A DNA stretch of 16,232 nucleotides, from assembly GCA_003164275.1 (NCBI GenBank), contig PLSY01000441.1, positions 1-16,232 on the forward strand, in the 5' to 3' direction. The translations under genes and the position numbers were made by a program. A model generated the notes under the pieces. The model had not been told where the DNA came from and made no database searches. It was given only the letters and a program-made list of their open reading frames with translations. The stretch comes from Acidimicrobiaceae bacterium (GTDB lineage Bacteria; Actinomycetota; Acidimicrobiia; Acidimicrobiales; RAAP-2). This document shows positions 8,339 through 15,179 of this stretch, piece by piece (the first letter of the stretch is position 1; each line of letters starts with the position of its first letter).

Positions 8339-8358
8339 ATCTCGCGAGCGAGCGAGAT
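8339..8358. repeat. Short hairpin between exonuclease and amidohydrolase genes
   Basis: ATCTCGC (8339-8345) and GCGAGAT (8352-8358) form a 7-base perfect stem with a six-base loop, eight bases after the exonuclease stop. No T-run follows, so it may be an intercistronic processing or pausing hairpin and not a classic terminator. Confidence 0.4.
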
Positions 8359-8423
8359 CGGCCGGTACGTGTCATCGTGTTCTGACTGGCCGTCAGGTCT
8401 CGGCCCGAGAGAGGAGTTGGCCC

Positions 8424-9494
8424 ATGACCACCAAACGGGTGATCTCATCGGATTCCCACGTGAATCTCCGCCACGAGGACGTGAAACAGCATCTGGCCAC
8501 CCGTTTTCACGAGGACTATGACCAGGCCCTTTCGGAGGCACTTCGGTCAATGCTCGGTGGAAATGCCGCAAAGGCGAATGCCGCCGGAGCGGAGATACGG
8601 CATCCTTCGTGGGGAAGGCCGGGCTACAGCGACGGGGCGGAGCGGCTGCTCGACATGGACAGTGATGGGGTCGACGTTGAGGTCCTCTACTGCGAGGTGA
8701 GCGCCTATCGCTACTTGTATCTACTGCGTGACGGTGCGGCGGAGGCAACGAGGGCGTTCAACGACACTCTGCACGACTTCGCTTGTGCCGATCCGAACCG
8801 CCTCATCGTCAACTACCAGGTGCCTATCCATGACATCGACTTGGCCATTGATGAGATCGAACGTGTGGCTGCGTTGGGCGGGAAGTCACTCCAGCTGCCG
8901 GTCTTTCCAGCAGAGCTCGACGAGGCCGACTACTTCGATCCTCGATACGACCGGATGTGGGCAGCGATTTCCGAGGTGGGCCTCCCAGTGTGTTGCCATA
9001 TAGGGCTCAACACCTCCCTCAACCAGCTCGCCGACCGTGACCCTACGCCCCGCCTCGCCTGGACTCTCTCGTGCATGCCTCCGTCTGCCTGCGAGGCGCT
9101 CGGCATGTGGTTGCTGACTGGAATCTTGACTCGCTATCCGAGCTTGCGAGTCGTGTTCGTAGAGCCGGGCCTCGCCTGGGTGGCCGGTTACCTCTCGTTT
9201 CTCGACGACATGGTTGTCCGCCAGGGCTACCAATTCCCGCTCTTGGGAGACGAACTGCCGAGTTACTACTATCACCGCAACATGGCGATGACATTCATCG
9301 ACGAGCCTGATCCCGTGCAGCACTTGCGCCATGTGCTGGGTACGGAGAACCTGATGTGGTCGAGCGACTACCCGCACCCTGTATCGAGCTGGCCGAAATC
9401 CTTACAGGTGATCGACGAGGTGTTCGCAGGAGTGCCGGAGGCGGAGCGGGACCTCATGATCGAAGGCAACGCGGCCCGGATCTGGAGCCTGTGA
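8424..9494 (+). CDS. Amidohydrolase family protein (ACMSD-like)
   Basis: The 356-residue protein belongs to the amidohydrolase_2 TIM-barrel group, which includes ACMSD-type decarboxylases and hydrolases. Seen: ISSDSHV with Asp10 and His12 in the position of the usual DxH metal motif, CHIGLN with His192, VFVEPGLAW with Glu247, and MWSSDYPHP with Asp315 and His318 near the end. The last is the signature end motif of the family (SDYPH). These residues suggest one bound divalent metal, but no substrate can be deduced. The ATG at 8424 is preceded by GAGAGGAG about eight bases upstream. Its TGA (9492-9494) overlaps the GTGA of the next gene's possible GTG start, implying tight coupling with the PLP enzyme. 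Confidence 0.9.
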   Translation: MTTKRVISSDSHVNLRHEDVKQHLATRFHEDYDQALSEALRSMLGGNAAKANAAGAEIRHPSWGRPGYSDGAERLLDMDSDGVDVEVLYCEVSAYRYLYLLRDGAAEATRAFNDTLHDFACADPNRLIVNYQVPIHDIDLAIDEIERVAALGGKSLQLPVFPAELDEADYFDPRYDRMWAAISEVGLPVCCHIGLNTSLNQLADRDPTPRLAWTLSCMPPSACEALGMWLLTGILTRYPSLRVVFVEPGLAWVAGYLSFLDDMVVRQGYQFPLLGDELPSYYYHRNMAMTFIDEPDPVQHLRHVLGTENLMWSSDYPHPVSSWPKSLQVIDEVFAGVPEAERDLMIEGNAARIWSL

Positions 9495-9496
9495 CG

Positions 9497-10717
9497 ATGC
9501 AGACGCCAATCCGCCGGATCGAGTACGCCGGAAGTGTCCATGATGAGAGGGAGATCGCCGCCGTCGTGGACGTGCTGGAGGGAGGCCCCACCGCGCTCCG
9601 CATTGGAAAACGGACGCGAGAGTTTGAGAAGCGGGTCTCGGCTCTGATGGGCAAGAAGCGCGGCGTAATGTGCAACTCGGGTTCGTCCGCCTTGTACCTG
9701 GCGATTGAGCTGCTCGGGCTGGAGCCCGGTGATGAGGTGATCACTCCCGCCCTCACGTTCTCCACCGACGTTGCCGCAATCCTGCGTGCCGGCGCGGTAC
9801 CCGCTTTCGTGGACGTCGAGGCGGATACCTTCAACATGGACGTCGGGAAGGTCCAAGAGATGATCGGGCCGAAGACCCGAGCCATTCTTGCCCCGAATCT
9901 GATTGGGAACGCCCCTGATTGGGACGAGCTCAGGACCATCGCCACCGCTTCCCGGCTCAAGCTCGTCGAGGATTCGTGCGACGCCCTCGGCCTCACCTTG
10001 CATGGGGAGCCCACGGGAATTCGGGCCGACATCTCGCTCACCAGCTTTGCCTTGTCACATATCATCACCGCTGCCGGAACAGGCGGCATGATCTGTTTGG
10101 ACGACGACGCCCTGGTGGATCGATGCCTGCTCCTGCGGCGCTGGGGTAGGCGGTCGGAGACGATGTTGTTCGGGTCGCGACGCGGATCGGGCGACAGGTT
10201 CTTCTCGGATCTCGACGGGGAGGAGTACGACGACCTGTTCATCTTCGACGAAGTCGGCTGGAACTTCGAGCCGTCCGAACTCTCGGCGGCGTTCGGGCTT
10301 GTGCAGTTGGACAAGCTCGACGAGAACCTTGCGCTTCGAAAGCGAAATTTTGGAATCCTCTACGACCACCTAGCCGGCTCTCCCGATTTGTTCGTACTGC
10401 CGCGAACGCTCGAAGGACTGTCCACTGCCTGGCACATGTTTCCCTTTGTCCTGAGGGAGGGAGGCCTCGAGCGAGGCGCCATGCAGCAATGGATGGAGTC
10501 GTACGGGGTCGACACGCGCATGGTGTGGAGTGGCAATGCCGCCAGACAGCCGGCTTTTCGCAACCGGCCCCACCGGCTTCCCTCCGGAGGCCTGCCCAAT
10601 ACGGACTCGGTCATGGCGCGCGGTCTGATCCTTCCCTGTAATCACGGACTCGACGACGAGGACATGGCCTATATCTGTCAGACGATCGATGCCTTCGTTG
10701 CCACGGCCAACACTTGA
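9497..10717 (+). CDS. DegT/DnrJ/EryC1-fold PLP enzyme, E1/ColD-like 3-dehydratase type
   Basis: From ATG 9497 the protein is 406 residues (GTG 9491, overlapping the amidohydrolase stop, is the alternative). GGAG at 9484-9487 is nine bases before the ATG. The fold is that of sugar aminotransferases: NSGSSALYLAIELL (60-73), EPGDEVITPALTF, VEDSCDALG with Asp159 for the PLP ring nitrogen, and a C-terminal TRMVWSGNAARQPAF (339-353) plus LPNTD as in E1/RfbH. The Schiff-base lysine is absent: TSFALSHIIT has His188 at that site. In ColD and E1 (CDP- or GDP-4-keto-6-deoxyhexose 3-dehydratases) a histidine there defines the dehydratase. Unlike E1, the cysteine cluster for the [2Fe-2S] centre is missing (SETMLFGSRRGSG at 220-232). 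I infer a PLP-dependent dehydratase or related eliminase; the substrate is unknown. Confidence 0.88.
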   Translation: MQTPIRRIEYAGSVHDEREIAAVVDVLEGGPTALRIGKRTREFEKRVSALMGKKRGVMCNSGSSALYLAIELLGLEPGDEVITPALTFSTDVAAILRAGAVPAFVDVEADTFNMDVGKVQEMIGPKTRAILAPNLIGNAPDWDELRTIATASRLKLVEDSCDALGLTLHGEPTGIRADISLTSFALSHIITAAGTGGMICLDDDALVDRCLLLRRWGRRSETMLFGSRRGSGDRFFSDLDGEEYDDLFIFDEVGWNFEPSELSAAFGLVQLDKLDENLALRKRNFGILYDHLAGSPDLFVLPRTLEGLSTAWHMFPFVLREGGLERGAMQQWMESYGVDTRMVWSGNAARQPAFRNRPHRLPSGGLPNTDSVMARGLILPCNHGLDDEDMAYICQTIDAFVATANT

Positions 10718-11092
10718 GATGAAGACGGAGGTTCGTCCGCAGGCGCCATATCGATGCAAGTGGCGATCCATAATCTTGGCTGGCGGAAGCACGGAATGCC
10801 ATGTTGTTCCCGGCCAGGTGGGGTTTTTCATCAAAGGTGGGAACAATCCGACCGCTCTCGAAGAGTGTGTGCGCTGCTGGAATGAGATCGAACCCAAAGC
10901 TCTGACGAGCTCGGGAATCTGTCCGGTGCAGTCATTCCAATAGAGGCAGCACCACGGGCAGATCATCTGGGCCGTTCTCGACTGACACGGAAAGTGACTT
11001 GGAGTTTGCCCCACGGTAATCGTCGCGCCCAATCCATCACGCTCCCGGCGGGGGAGGCACCACATGCTCCGCCGGTGGCATAGGGTCACAAG
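10718..11092. other. Gap between dehydratase-like and ThDP enzyme genes
   Basis: The 375 bases contain only the marginal Cys-rich frame at 10719-10943. The remaining 149 bases to the ThDP enzyme start show no recognisable promoter, riboswitch or terminator. In particular I do not see a convincing THI-box (TPP riboswitch) pattern, though I cannot exclude one without a covariance model. Confidence 0.35.
10719..10943 (+). CDS. Possible small Cys-rich protein (marginal)
   Basis: An open frame of 74 codons starts at ATG 10719, one base after the stop of the dehydratase-like gene, and ends at TAG 10941-10943. The product has five cysteines, including ECVRC near the middle, and no membrane segment. 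I recognise no family. It lacks a clear Shine-Dalgarno, so it would rely on translational coupling. It could equally be chance coding in a 375-base gap. Listed because its position directly behind an enzyme gene and its cysteine pattern deserve a homology search. Confidence 0.3.
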   Translation: MKTEVRPQAPYRCKWRSIILAGGSTECHVVPGQVGFFIKGGNNPTALEECVRCWNEIEPKALTSSGICPVQSFQ

Positions 11093-12754
11093 GTGGCCCT
11101 CAACGCTCGGACGGTAGCGGAACTCATCGTCGAATGTCTCGAACACGAGGGAGTGGCCTACGTCTTCGGGATCCCCGGCGAAGAGAACATCCATCTCGTG
11201 GAGGCGCTCTCGCGTTCCAGCATCAGGTACGTGCTGGTTCGTCACGAGCAGGGTGCCTCATTCATGGCCGAGACCTACGGCCGACTGACAGGCCGGGCTG
11301 GGGTGTGCTCGGCAACACTCGGACCCGGGGCGATCAACCTGCTCCTCGGAACGGCCGACGCCACGACCAACTCGACTCCACTGATCGCGCTGTCGGCCCA
11401 GGTGGGAATGGATCGAAGCTTCAAGGAATCCCACCAGGGTGTCGACCTGGTCTCGATGTTCGCTCCAGTGACGAAGTGGTCCGCTCTCATCGCAACTCCG
11501 AACGCTGCCCCTGAAATGATTCGCAAGGCGTTCAAGCTGGCGCAGACTGAACGCCCCGGAGCTGTGTATCTGGCCGTTCCCGAGGATGTCGAGAAGTCCG
11601 TCGCTCCAGAAGGGGCATCACCGTTGGCTGTGAATGTGCCACGAGCTGACGAGCCGTCCGCTCAACAGGTCGCTCGGGCCGCCAGCATCCTTCGCGAGGC
11701 CACCAACCCCGTCGTGCTGGCTGGGCACGGTGCCACCCGTGCCGGCGCCGGGGAGGCTCTGGTCAGATTCGCTGAACGGTTGAATGTGCCCGTTGCCACC
11801 ACATTCCATGGCAAAGGTGTATTCCCCGACGACCATCGGTTGGCGTTGGGTGCCGTCGGATTCATGCGACACGACTATGTCAACTTCGGGTTCGATCAAG
11901 CTGACGCTGTGGTCACCGTCGGCTATGAGCTCCAAGAGTTCGACCCGGTGCGGATCAACCCTCGCGGCGACAAGAAGATCATCCATATCCACCGGTTCCC
12001 CGCCGAGGTCGATCTCCACTACGACGTCTCGGTCGGTCTCCAGTCGGACATCTCCAAGACGCTGGACGCGCTGACCGCATCGGTCGACCGTGTGTTCGAC
12101 GCGGAAGGCCATGGGCGACGGATTCGAAGTCTGTTGGTTGACGAGTTGGAGCGCGGACGATCTGACAATCGGTTCCCGCTGGCGCCGGCCCGCATTGTCG
12201 CCGACACGAGAGAAGCGATGGGGCGTAGCGATATCGTGCTGGTCGACACCGGTGCTCTCAAGATGTGGATGGCCCGTCTGTATCCCACATACGAGCCGAA
12301 CACCTGTCTGATCTCGAACGGTCTTTCGACTATGGCCTGGACGCTCCCTGGAGCAATCGGGGCAAAGCTCGCCTGTCCTCAGGACAGAGTGCTCGTTTCC
12401 ACGGGTGACGGCGCGTTTCTCATGAATTCGCAGGAAATCGAGACTGCGTTGCGAGAACACATCGCCATGGTGGTCCTAATCTGGGTCGACGATGCCTATG
12501 GACTGATCTCCTGGAAAATGGATCTCGAACTCGGCCACGACGTGGACACGGCCTTCAGTAATCCGGATTTTGTCGCCTATGCGGAGAGCTTTGGAGCGGT
12601 TGGCTACCGCATCTCCAGTGCGGACGAGCTCTTGCCGACTCTGCGAACCGCGTTGGCTGATGACACCGTTTCGATAATTGCCTGCCCAGTGGACTATTCG
12701 GCCAATCTCGAGTTGATTCGGTCTCTTGGCGAACTCGATGAGTCACTTTCCTGA
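11093..12754 (+). CDS. ThDP-dependent acetolactate synthase-like carboligase
   Basis: The 553-residue protein has the three-domain layout of ThDP enzymes: N-terminal PYR domain with RHEQGAS and the activating Glu52, a central domain, and a C-terminal PP domain with STGDGAFLMN (GDG at 438-440). The second metal ligand is Asp466 in IWVDDAYG, 27 residues after Asp439. That Asp-Asp pair is like catabolic acetolactate synthase (AlsS) and unlike the Asp-Asn pair of biosynthetic IlvB. SFKESHQGVDLVSMFAPVTKWS-type sequence also fits this group. Likely chemistry is decarboxylation of pyruvate and transfer of the two-carbon unit to a keto acceptor. No regulatory small subunit and no alsD are present, so the acceptor is open. 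The GTG start is the first possible after an in-frame TAG at 11081; AGGG at 11082-11085 is a weak site. Confidence 0.9.
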   Translation: MALNARTVAELIVECLEHEGVAYVFGIPGEENIHLVEALSRSSIRYVLVRHEQGASFMAETYGRLTGRAGVCSATLGPGAINLLLGTADATTNSTPLIALSAQVGMDRSFKESHQGVDLVSMFAPVTKWSALIATPNAAPEMIRKAFKLAQTERPGAVYLAVPEDVEKSVAPEGASPLAVNVPRADEPSAQQVARAASILREATNPVVLAGHGATRAGAGEALVRFAERLNVPVATTFHGKGVFPDDHRLALGAVGFMRHDYVNFGFDQADAVVTVGYELQEFDPVRINPRGDKKIIHIHRFPAEVDLHYDVSVGLQSDISKTLDALTASVDRVFDAEGHGRRIRSLLVDELERGRSDNRFPLAPARIVADTREAMGRSDIVLVDTGALKMWMARLYPTYEPNTCLISNGLSTMAWTLPGAIGAKLACPQDRVLVSTGDGAFLMNSQEIETALREHIAMVVLIWVDDAYGLISWKMDLELGHDVDTAFSNPDFVAYAESFGAVGYRISSADELLPTLRTALADDTVSIIACPVDYSANLELIRSLGELDESLS

Positions 12755-12780
12755 CTTCAGGCTGCTGACAACTCATCGAG
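12734..12780. repeat. Long-looped inverted repeat spanning the ThDP gene stop
   Basis: CTCGATGAGT (12734-12743) pairs perfectly with ACTCATCGAG (12771-12780). Inside the 27-base loop, CCTGA and TCAGG (12750-12761) form a smaller stem that contains the TGA stop at 12752-12754. There is no T-run after it, so it is a terminator or mRNA-stability element only by inference. Confidence 0.5.
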
Positions 12781-12849
12781 CATCCGATTCAATTCGACCA
12801 ACCGGACGCGGCGGTCTGTGCCAGGCTGAAGTCGCCACACGGAGGCACC

Positions 12850-12855
12850 AGGAGG
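12850..12855 (+). promoter_or_regulatory. Ribosome binding site of the DUF1269-like gene
   Basis: AGGAGG is seven bases before the ATG at 12863. It is the strongest Shine-Dalgarno in the window and fixes the start of the small downstream gene. Confidence 0.8.
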
Positions 12856-12862
12856 TATTGCA

Positions 12863-13237
12863 ATGGCTATTGGCACCTTTTTCGCCTATTCCGGCATCTT
12901 CACCAACGTCGAAGATGCATTGGCGGACTATGAGGCGGTCCACGTTCTTCACACTGAGATCGGTCTTATCGACGCGTACGACGCAGCGGTCGTCGAACGG
13001 ACCGGCGGGGGAGGAGCCCTTCTCGGAGCATTGGCCGGGCATGCCGCTGCAGGCATGAGCCGCAGTGACCTCAAAGAGCTGGGCGAGGGCCTGGATGCCG
13101 GTCAAGCGGGGCTTGTGGTAGTGGCCATCTCGGACGTCGAGGCCAAGGTTGAGGCGGCGATGAAGCATGCCGAGAGGATTCAAGCCAAGCAGTTGAAGGC
13201 TGACCAGAAGGCCATCGAGAACGACGCCAAGGGATAG
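12863..13237 (+). CDS. DUF1269-like protein, shortened
   Basis: The 124-residue protein resembles the DUF1269 group of small actinobacterial proteins. Landmarks are MAIGTFFAY, DYEAVHVLH, the DAAVVERT stretch at about 39-46, GAGMSRSDLKELGE-like sequence (64-74), and AGQAGLVVVAI. Its C-terminal 35 residues are Lys/Ala/Glu-rich and helical, possibly coiled coil. As I recall the family, members are usually near 165-180 residues with a long Gly/Ala-rich hydrophobic hairpin between the VVERT and SRSDL parts. Here that part is reduced to GGGGALLGALAGHAAAG. The function of the family is unknown, perhaps envelope-associated stress. The strong AGGAGG site confirms expression. It ends eight bases before a convergent gene's end. 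Confidence 0.8.
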   Translation: MAIGTFFAYSGIFTNVEDALADYEAVHVLHTEIGLIDAYDAAVVERTGGGGALLGALAGHAAAGMSRSDLKELGEGLDAGQAGLVVVAISDVEAKVEAAMKHAERIQAKQLKADQKAIENDAKG

Positions 13238-13245
13238 TCGGCTGT

Positions 13246-14208
13246 TCAGGTCGCAGACGGCTTGCGGGCACGAAGAAACTCGTTGATTCCGGTCGCGCTC
13301 CAGTTGTCATGGTCTTCGCCAAAAGCGGTGATCCCATCAAATGACCACTCAGTGAGGCAGTTCACTGTATAGAGATTCGGATTGAGGAACAGTCCGAGCC
13401 CATTGAGGCAGCGGCCCTCAGCGTGAAGGGTTCGGCCCGCATCGTCGACCAGGTCCAAGGCAATGGCAGTCGGGTGCGAAGTAGAACCGTCCCGCTCCAG
13501 GACGGTTCTACTTCCTGACGCGACCTTCGACCACTCGCCGTCGCGAATCAGATAGCCATGAATGGCCATGCTCCCTCCACCGAAGTCCATGGTGATGGCA
13601 TGGAAGGCGTCTCGCTCGGACGCGGTTGCGTAGCTGTAGCCGCCAGCCATGGCCGGAGTCCCGTGCATCCCTCGACCGAACTGTGAGCGAGGGCCCCAGG
13701 ATCGGTCCCGAAATCCGAAGGCGTCGACCTCGATCGTCTCATCGTTCAGGACGATGGTTCCTTGATATCTGCCGGGTTGATCGAGATGGGATCCGCCGAG
13801 GTAGTTGGGCGGAGCGATCGCCGTGAAGATCAGCTCGACTTCGATGGCCCCCCTATCGGCCGAGCCACCGTCATGGGTGGAATCGGGGTCGGTGTAGGAC
13901 AACTCGTAGCGAGACAGAGGCTCGATACAACGGTAGGCGATTCCATTCGGAAGGTGGATGTCCGAGAGAGGTTCTTTTGGAATGGGCAGATGCCAGAAGT
14001 GACGGGAGTGGAGAATATCGGCAGTGGTATGTCCGGTGTGGTCCCAGAAGTAGGCACCCGCGCTCAGGACGCCTTGATTGGGCTGGAAGAAGGGGTAGAG
14101 CTGGCCGGAAAGCCGGCGTTCGGGAACCGTGAAGGTGAACCAGCAGGTCTCGGCCCAGTAGGGGTCGTCATTCGATGGCGGATGGAACTCGTCGTCCTCG
14201 TGCGGCAT
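13246..14208 (-). CDS. Second CrtC/AttH-like (DUF7064/DUF7065-type) protein
   Basis: The 320-residue protein shares RDRSWG (167-172) and general layout with the 367-residue product at 1428-2531, so the two are probable paralogues, though they look strongly diverged. It has no signal peptide or transmembrane segment. Strand-rich stretches such as YFWDHTGHT, YQGTIVLNDETIEVDAFGF and FGGGSMAIHGYLIRDGEW fit a double beta-barrel like CrtC/AttH. No catalytic residue can be assigned. The ATG at 14206-14208 has AGGGGGTGG directly upstream on the minus strand. Its coding region contains a perfect 15-base inverted repeat at 13478-13514. It lies downstream of the SirB1-like gene on the same strand after 114 bases. 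Confidence 0.8.
   Translation of the reverse strand: MPHEDDEFHPPSNDDPYWAETCWFTFTVPERRLSGQLYPFFQPNQGVLSAGAYFWDHTGHTTADILHSRHFWHLPIPKEPLSDIHLPNGIAYRCIEPLSRYELSYTDPDSTHDGGSADRGAIEVELIFTAIAPPNYLGGSHLDQPGRYQGTIVLNDETIEVDAFGFRDRSWGPRSQFGRGMHGTPAMAGGYSYATASERDAFHAITMDFGGGSMAIHGYLIRDGEWSKVASGSRTVLERDGSTSHPTAIALDLVDDAGRTLHAEGRCLNGLGLFLNPNLYTVNCLTEWSFDGITAFGEDHDNWSATGINEFLRARKPSAT
13478..13514. repeat. Perfect 15-bp inverted repeat inside a coding region
   Basis: GAAGTAGAACCGTCC (13478-13492) and its exact complement GGACGGTTCTACTTC (13500-13514) are separated by seven bases. The structure lies fully inside the second CrtC/AttH-like gene, over codons for about residues 232-244. No T-run follows. Confidence 0.9.
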
Positions 14209-14322
14209 GCCACCCCCTGTTGACGGTCGGTCGTCGAGCCGTGGCTCGTTACCGGTGATTGGATCGAAGCTACCCGAGAAGTGGGACGTCGGCCGTCCTT
14301 TAGGGTGGTTGGAACGTCTCGC

Positions 14323-15114
14323 TCAGTTGAAAGGTGCGAGCAGGCCGCGAGACCGGGTCCGAAGGAGTTGGGCGGCTTCGGCCGAGGTGGCTGGTTCGGA
14401 CGCGAGTTCCTCGAGAAGTGCCGATGCTTCGTCGATTTGGCCGATGCGGGCGAGGCCGTTGGCCAGCTCGATCCGGGTGGCCAGCGGTACACCGGGGACG
14501 GCGGCCTGGAGCCGGAGGATCCAGAGCAGACCGATCTTGTCCTTGCGCCGCCCGAAGCTGGCGTTGAGATTCGCCAGCATCCTCGACAGGATGGCCACCG
14601 GACCGACAGGGGCGAGCATTCCTGGGTGGAACTCGAACTCATCTCCGATGACAGCGTGGACCAGCTTGGAACAGGCTGCATAGTCGAGCCGCGATCCGCC
14701 GGAGAAAGCATCAATCAGGAGATCAGGTTCGCTCGGATCGCGCACGAGGAAGTGACCGGGCATCCCGATTCCCTGAAGCGTCACGCCCCGGCGCCTGGCG
14801 AGCTCGATAAGGAGGACGGACAGAGAGATCGGAATACCGAGTCGCCGATCAAGGACGCGGTGTAGATACGAATTTTCCGGATCATCGTAGGTTTGTCGAT
14901 CGCCCTGAAGTCCGAGGACGTCGAAGACAAAGTGGCTCACTCCCTCCGCGTCCGGTCGATCGATCTGCTCGGCCAAGCCATCCAGCCGATCGATCTCGCC
15001 AGGAATATGGACCGTTGGATCGGCCGTCCCGGCGATGATGAGTGCCGCCTCGTCAAGAGGGATCTGACTTTCAGGGCGATCCATTAGTTGCCGCCACCTC
15101 GACAAGTGGTCCAT
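14323..15114 (-). CDS. SirB1-family / transglutaminase-like TPR protein
   Basis: The 263-residue protein matches the SirB1 (Transglut_core2) family, cytoplasmic proteins of unclear function often found near protein-modification or peptide-release genes. Seen: LDEAALIIAGTADP (20-33), the core YLHRVLDRRLGIPISLSVLLIELARRRG at about 83-110 (Ser where papain-fold enzymes have Cys), and MPGHFLVRDP with the conserved His. LIDAFSGG follows with the third position of the old triad. The C-terminal third (ALL.ELASEP-type helices) is TPR-like. Because the family lacks the nucleophilic Cys it is presumed not to be an active transglutaminase. The first ATG (15112-15114) is preferred because similarity starts with RWRQLMDRP. 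A second ATG at 15081-15083 has a slightly better Shine-Dalgarno. Confidence 0.88.
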   Translation of the reverse strand: MDHLSRWRQLMDRPESQIPLDEAALIIAGTADPTVHIPGEIDRLDGLAEQIDRPDAEGVSHFVFDVLGLQGDRQTYDDPENSYLHRVLDRRLGIPISLSVLLIELARRRGVTLQGIGMPGHFLVRDPSEPDLLIDAFSGGSRLDYAACSKLVHAVIGDEFEFHPGMLAPVGPVAILSRMLANLNASFGRRKDKIGLLWILRLQAAVPGVPLATRIELANGLARIGQIDEASALLEELASEPATSAEAAQLLRTRSRGLLAPFN

Positions 15115-15179
15115 CGTCTGACTGTACAGGCCCCTGCGGACAGGCCTCCAGCGGCTCTAGACGGCACTCAGGTCGCCCC

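Noticed and set aside
8176..8748. Long minus-strand open frames opposite the exonuclease and amidohydrolase
   Set aside because: They are GC-rich shadow frames lacking start signals and family motifs; the plus strand carries clear catalytic motifs.
9356..9496. Upstream extension of the dehydratase-like frame
   Set aside because: It overlaps the well-supported end of the amidohydrolase, including its SDYPHP motif; the true start is GTG 9491 or ATG 9497.
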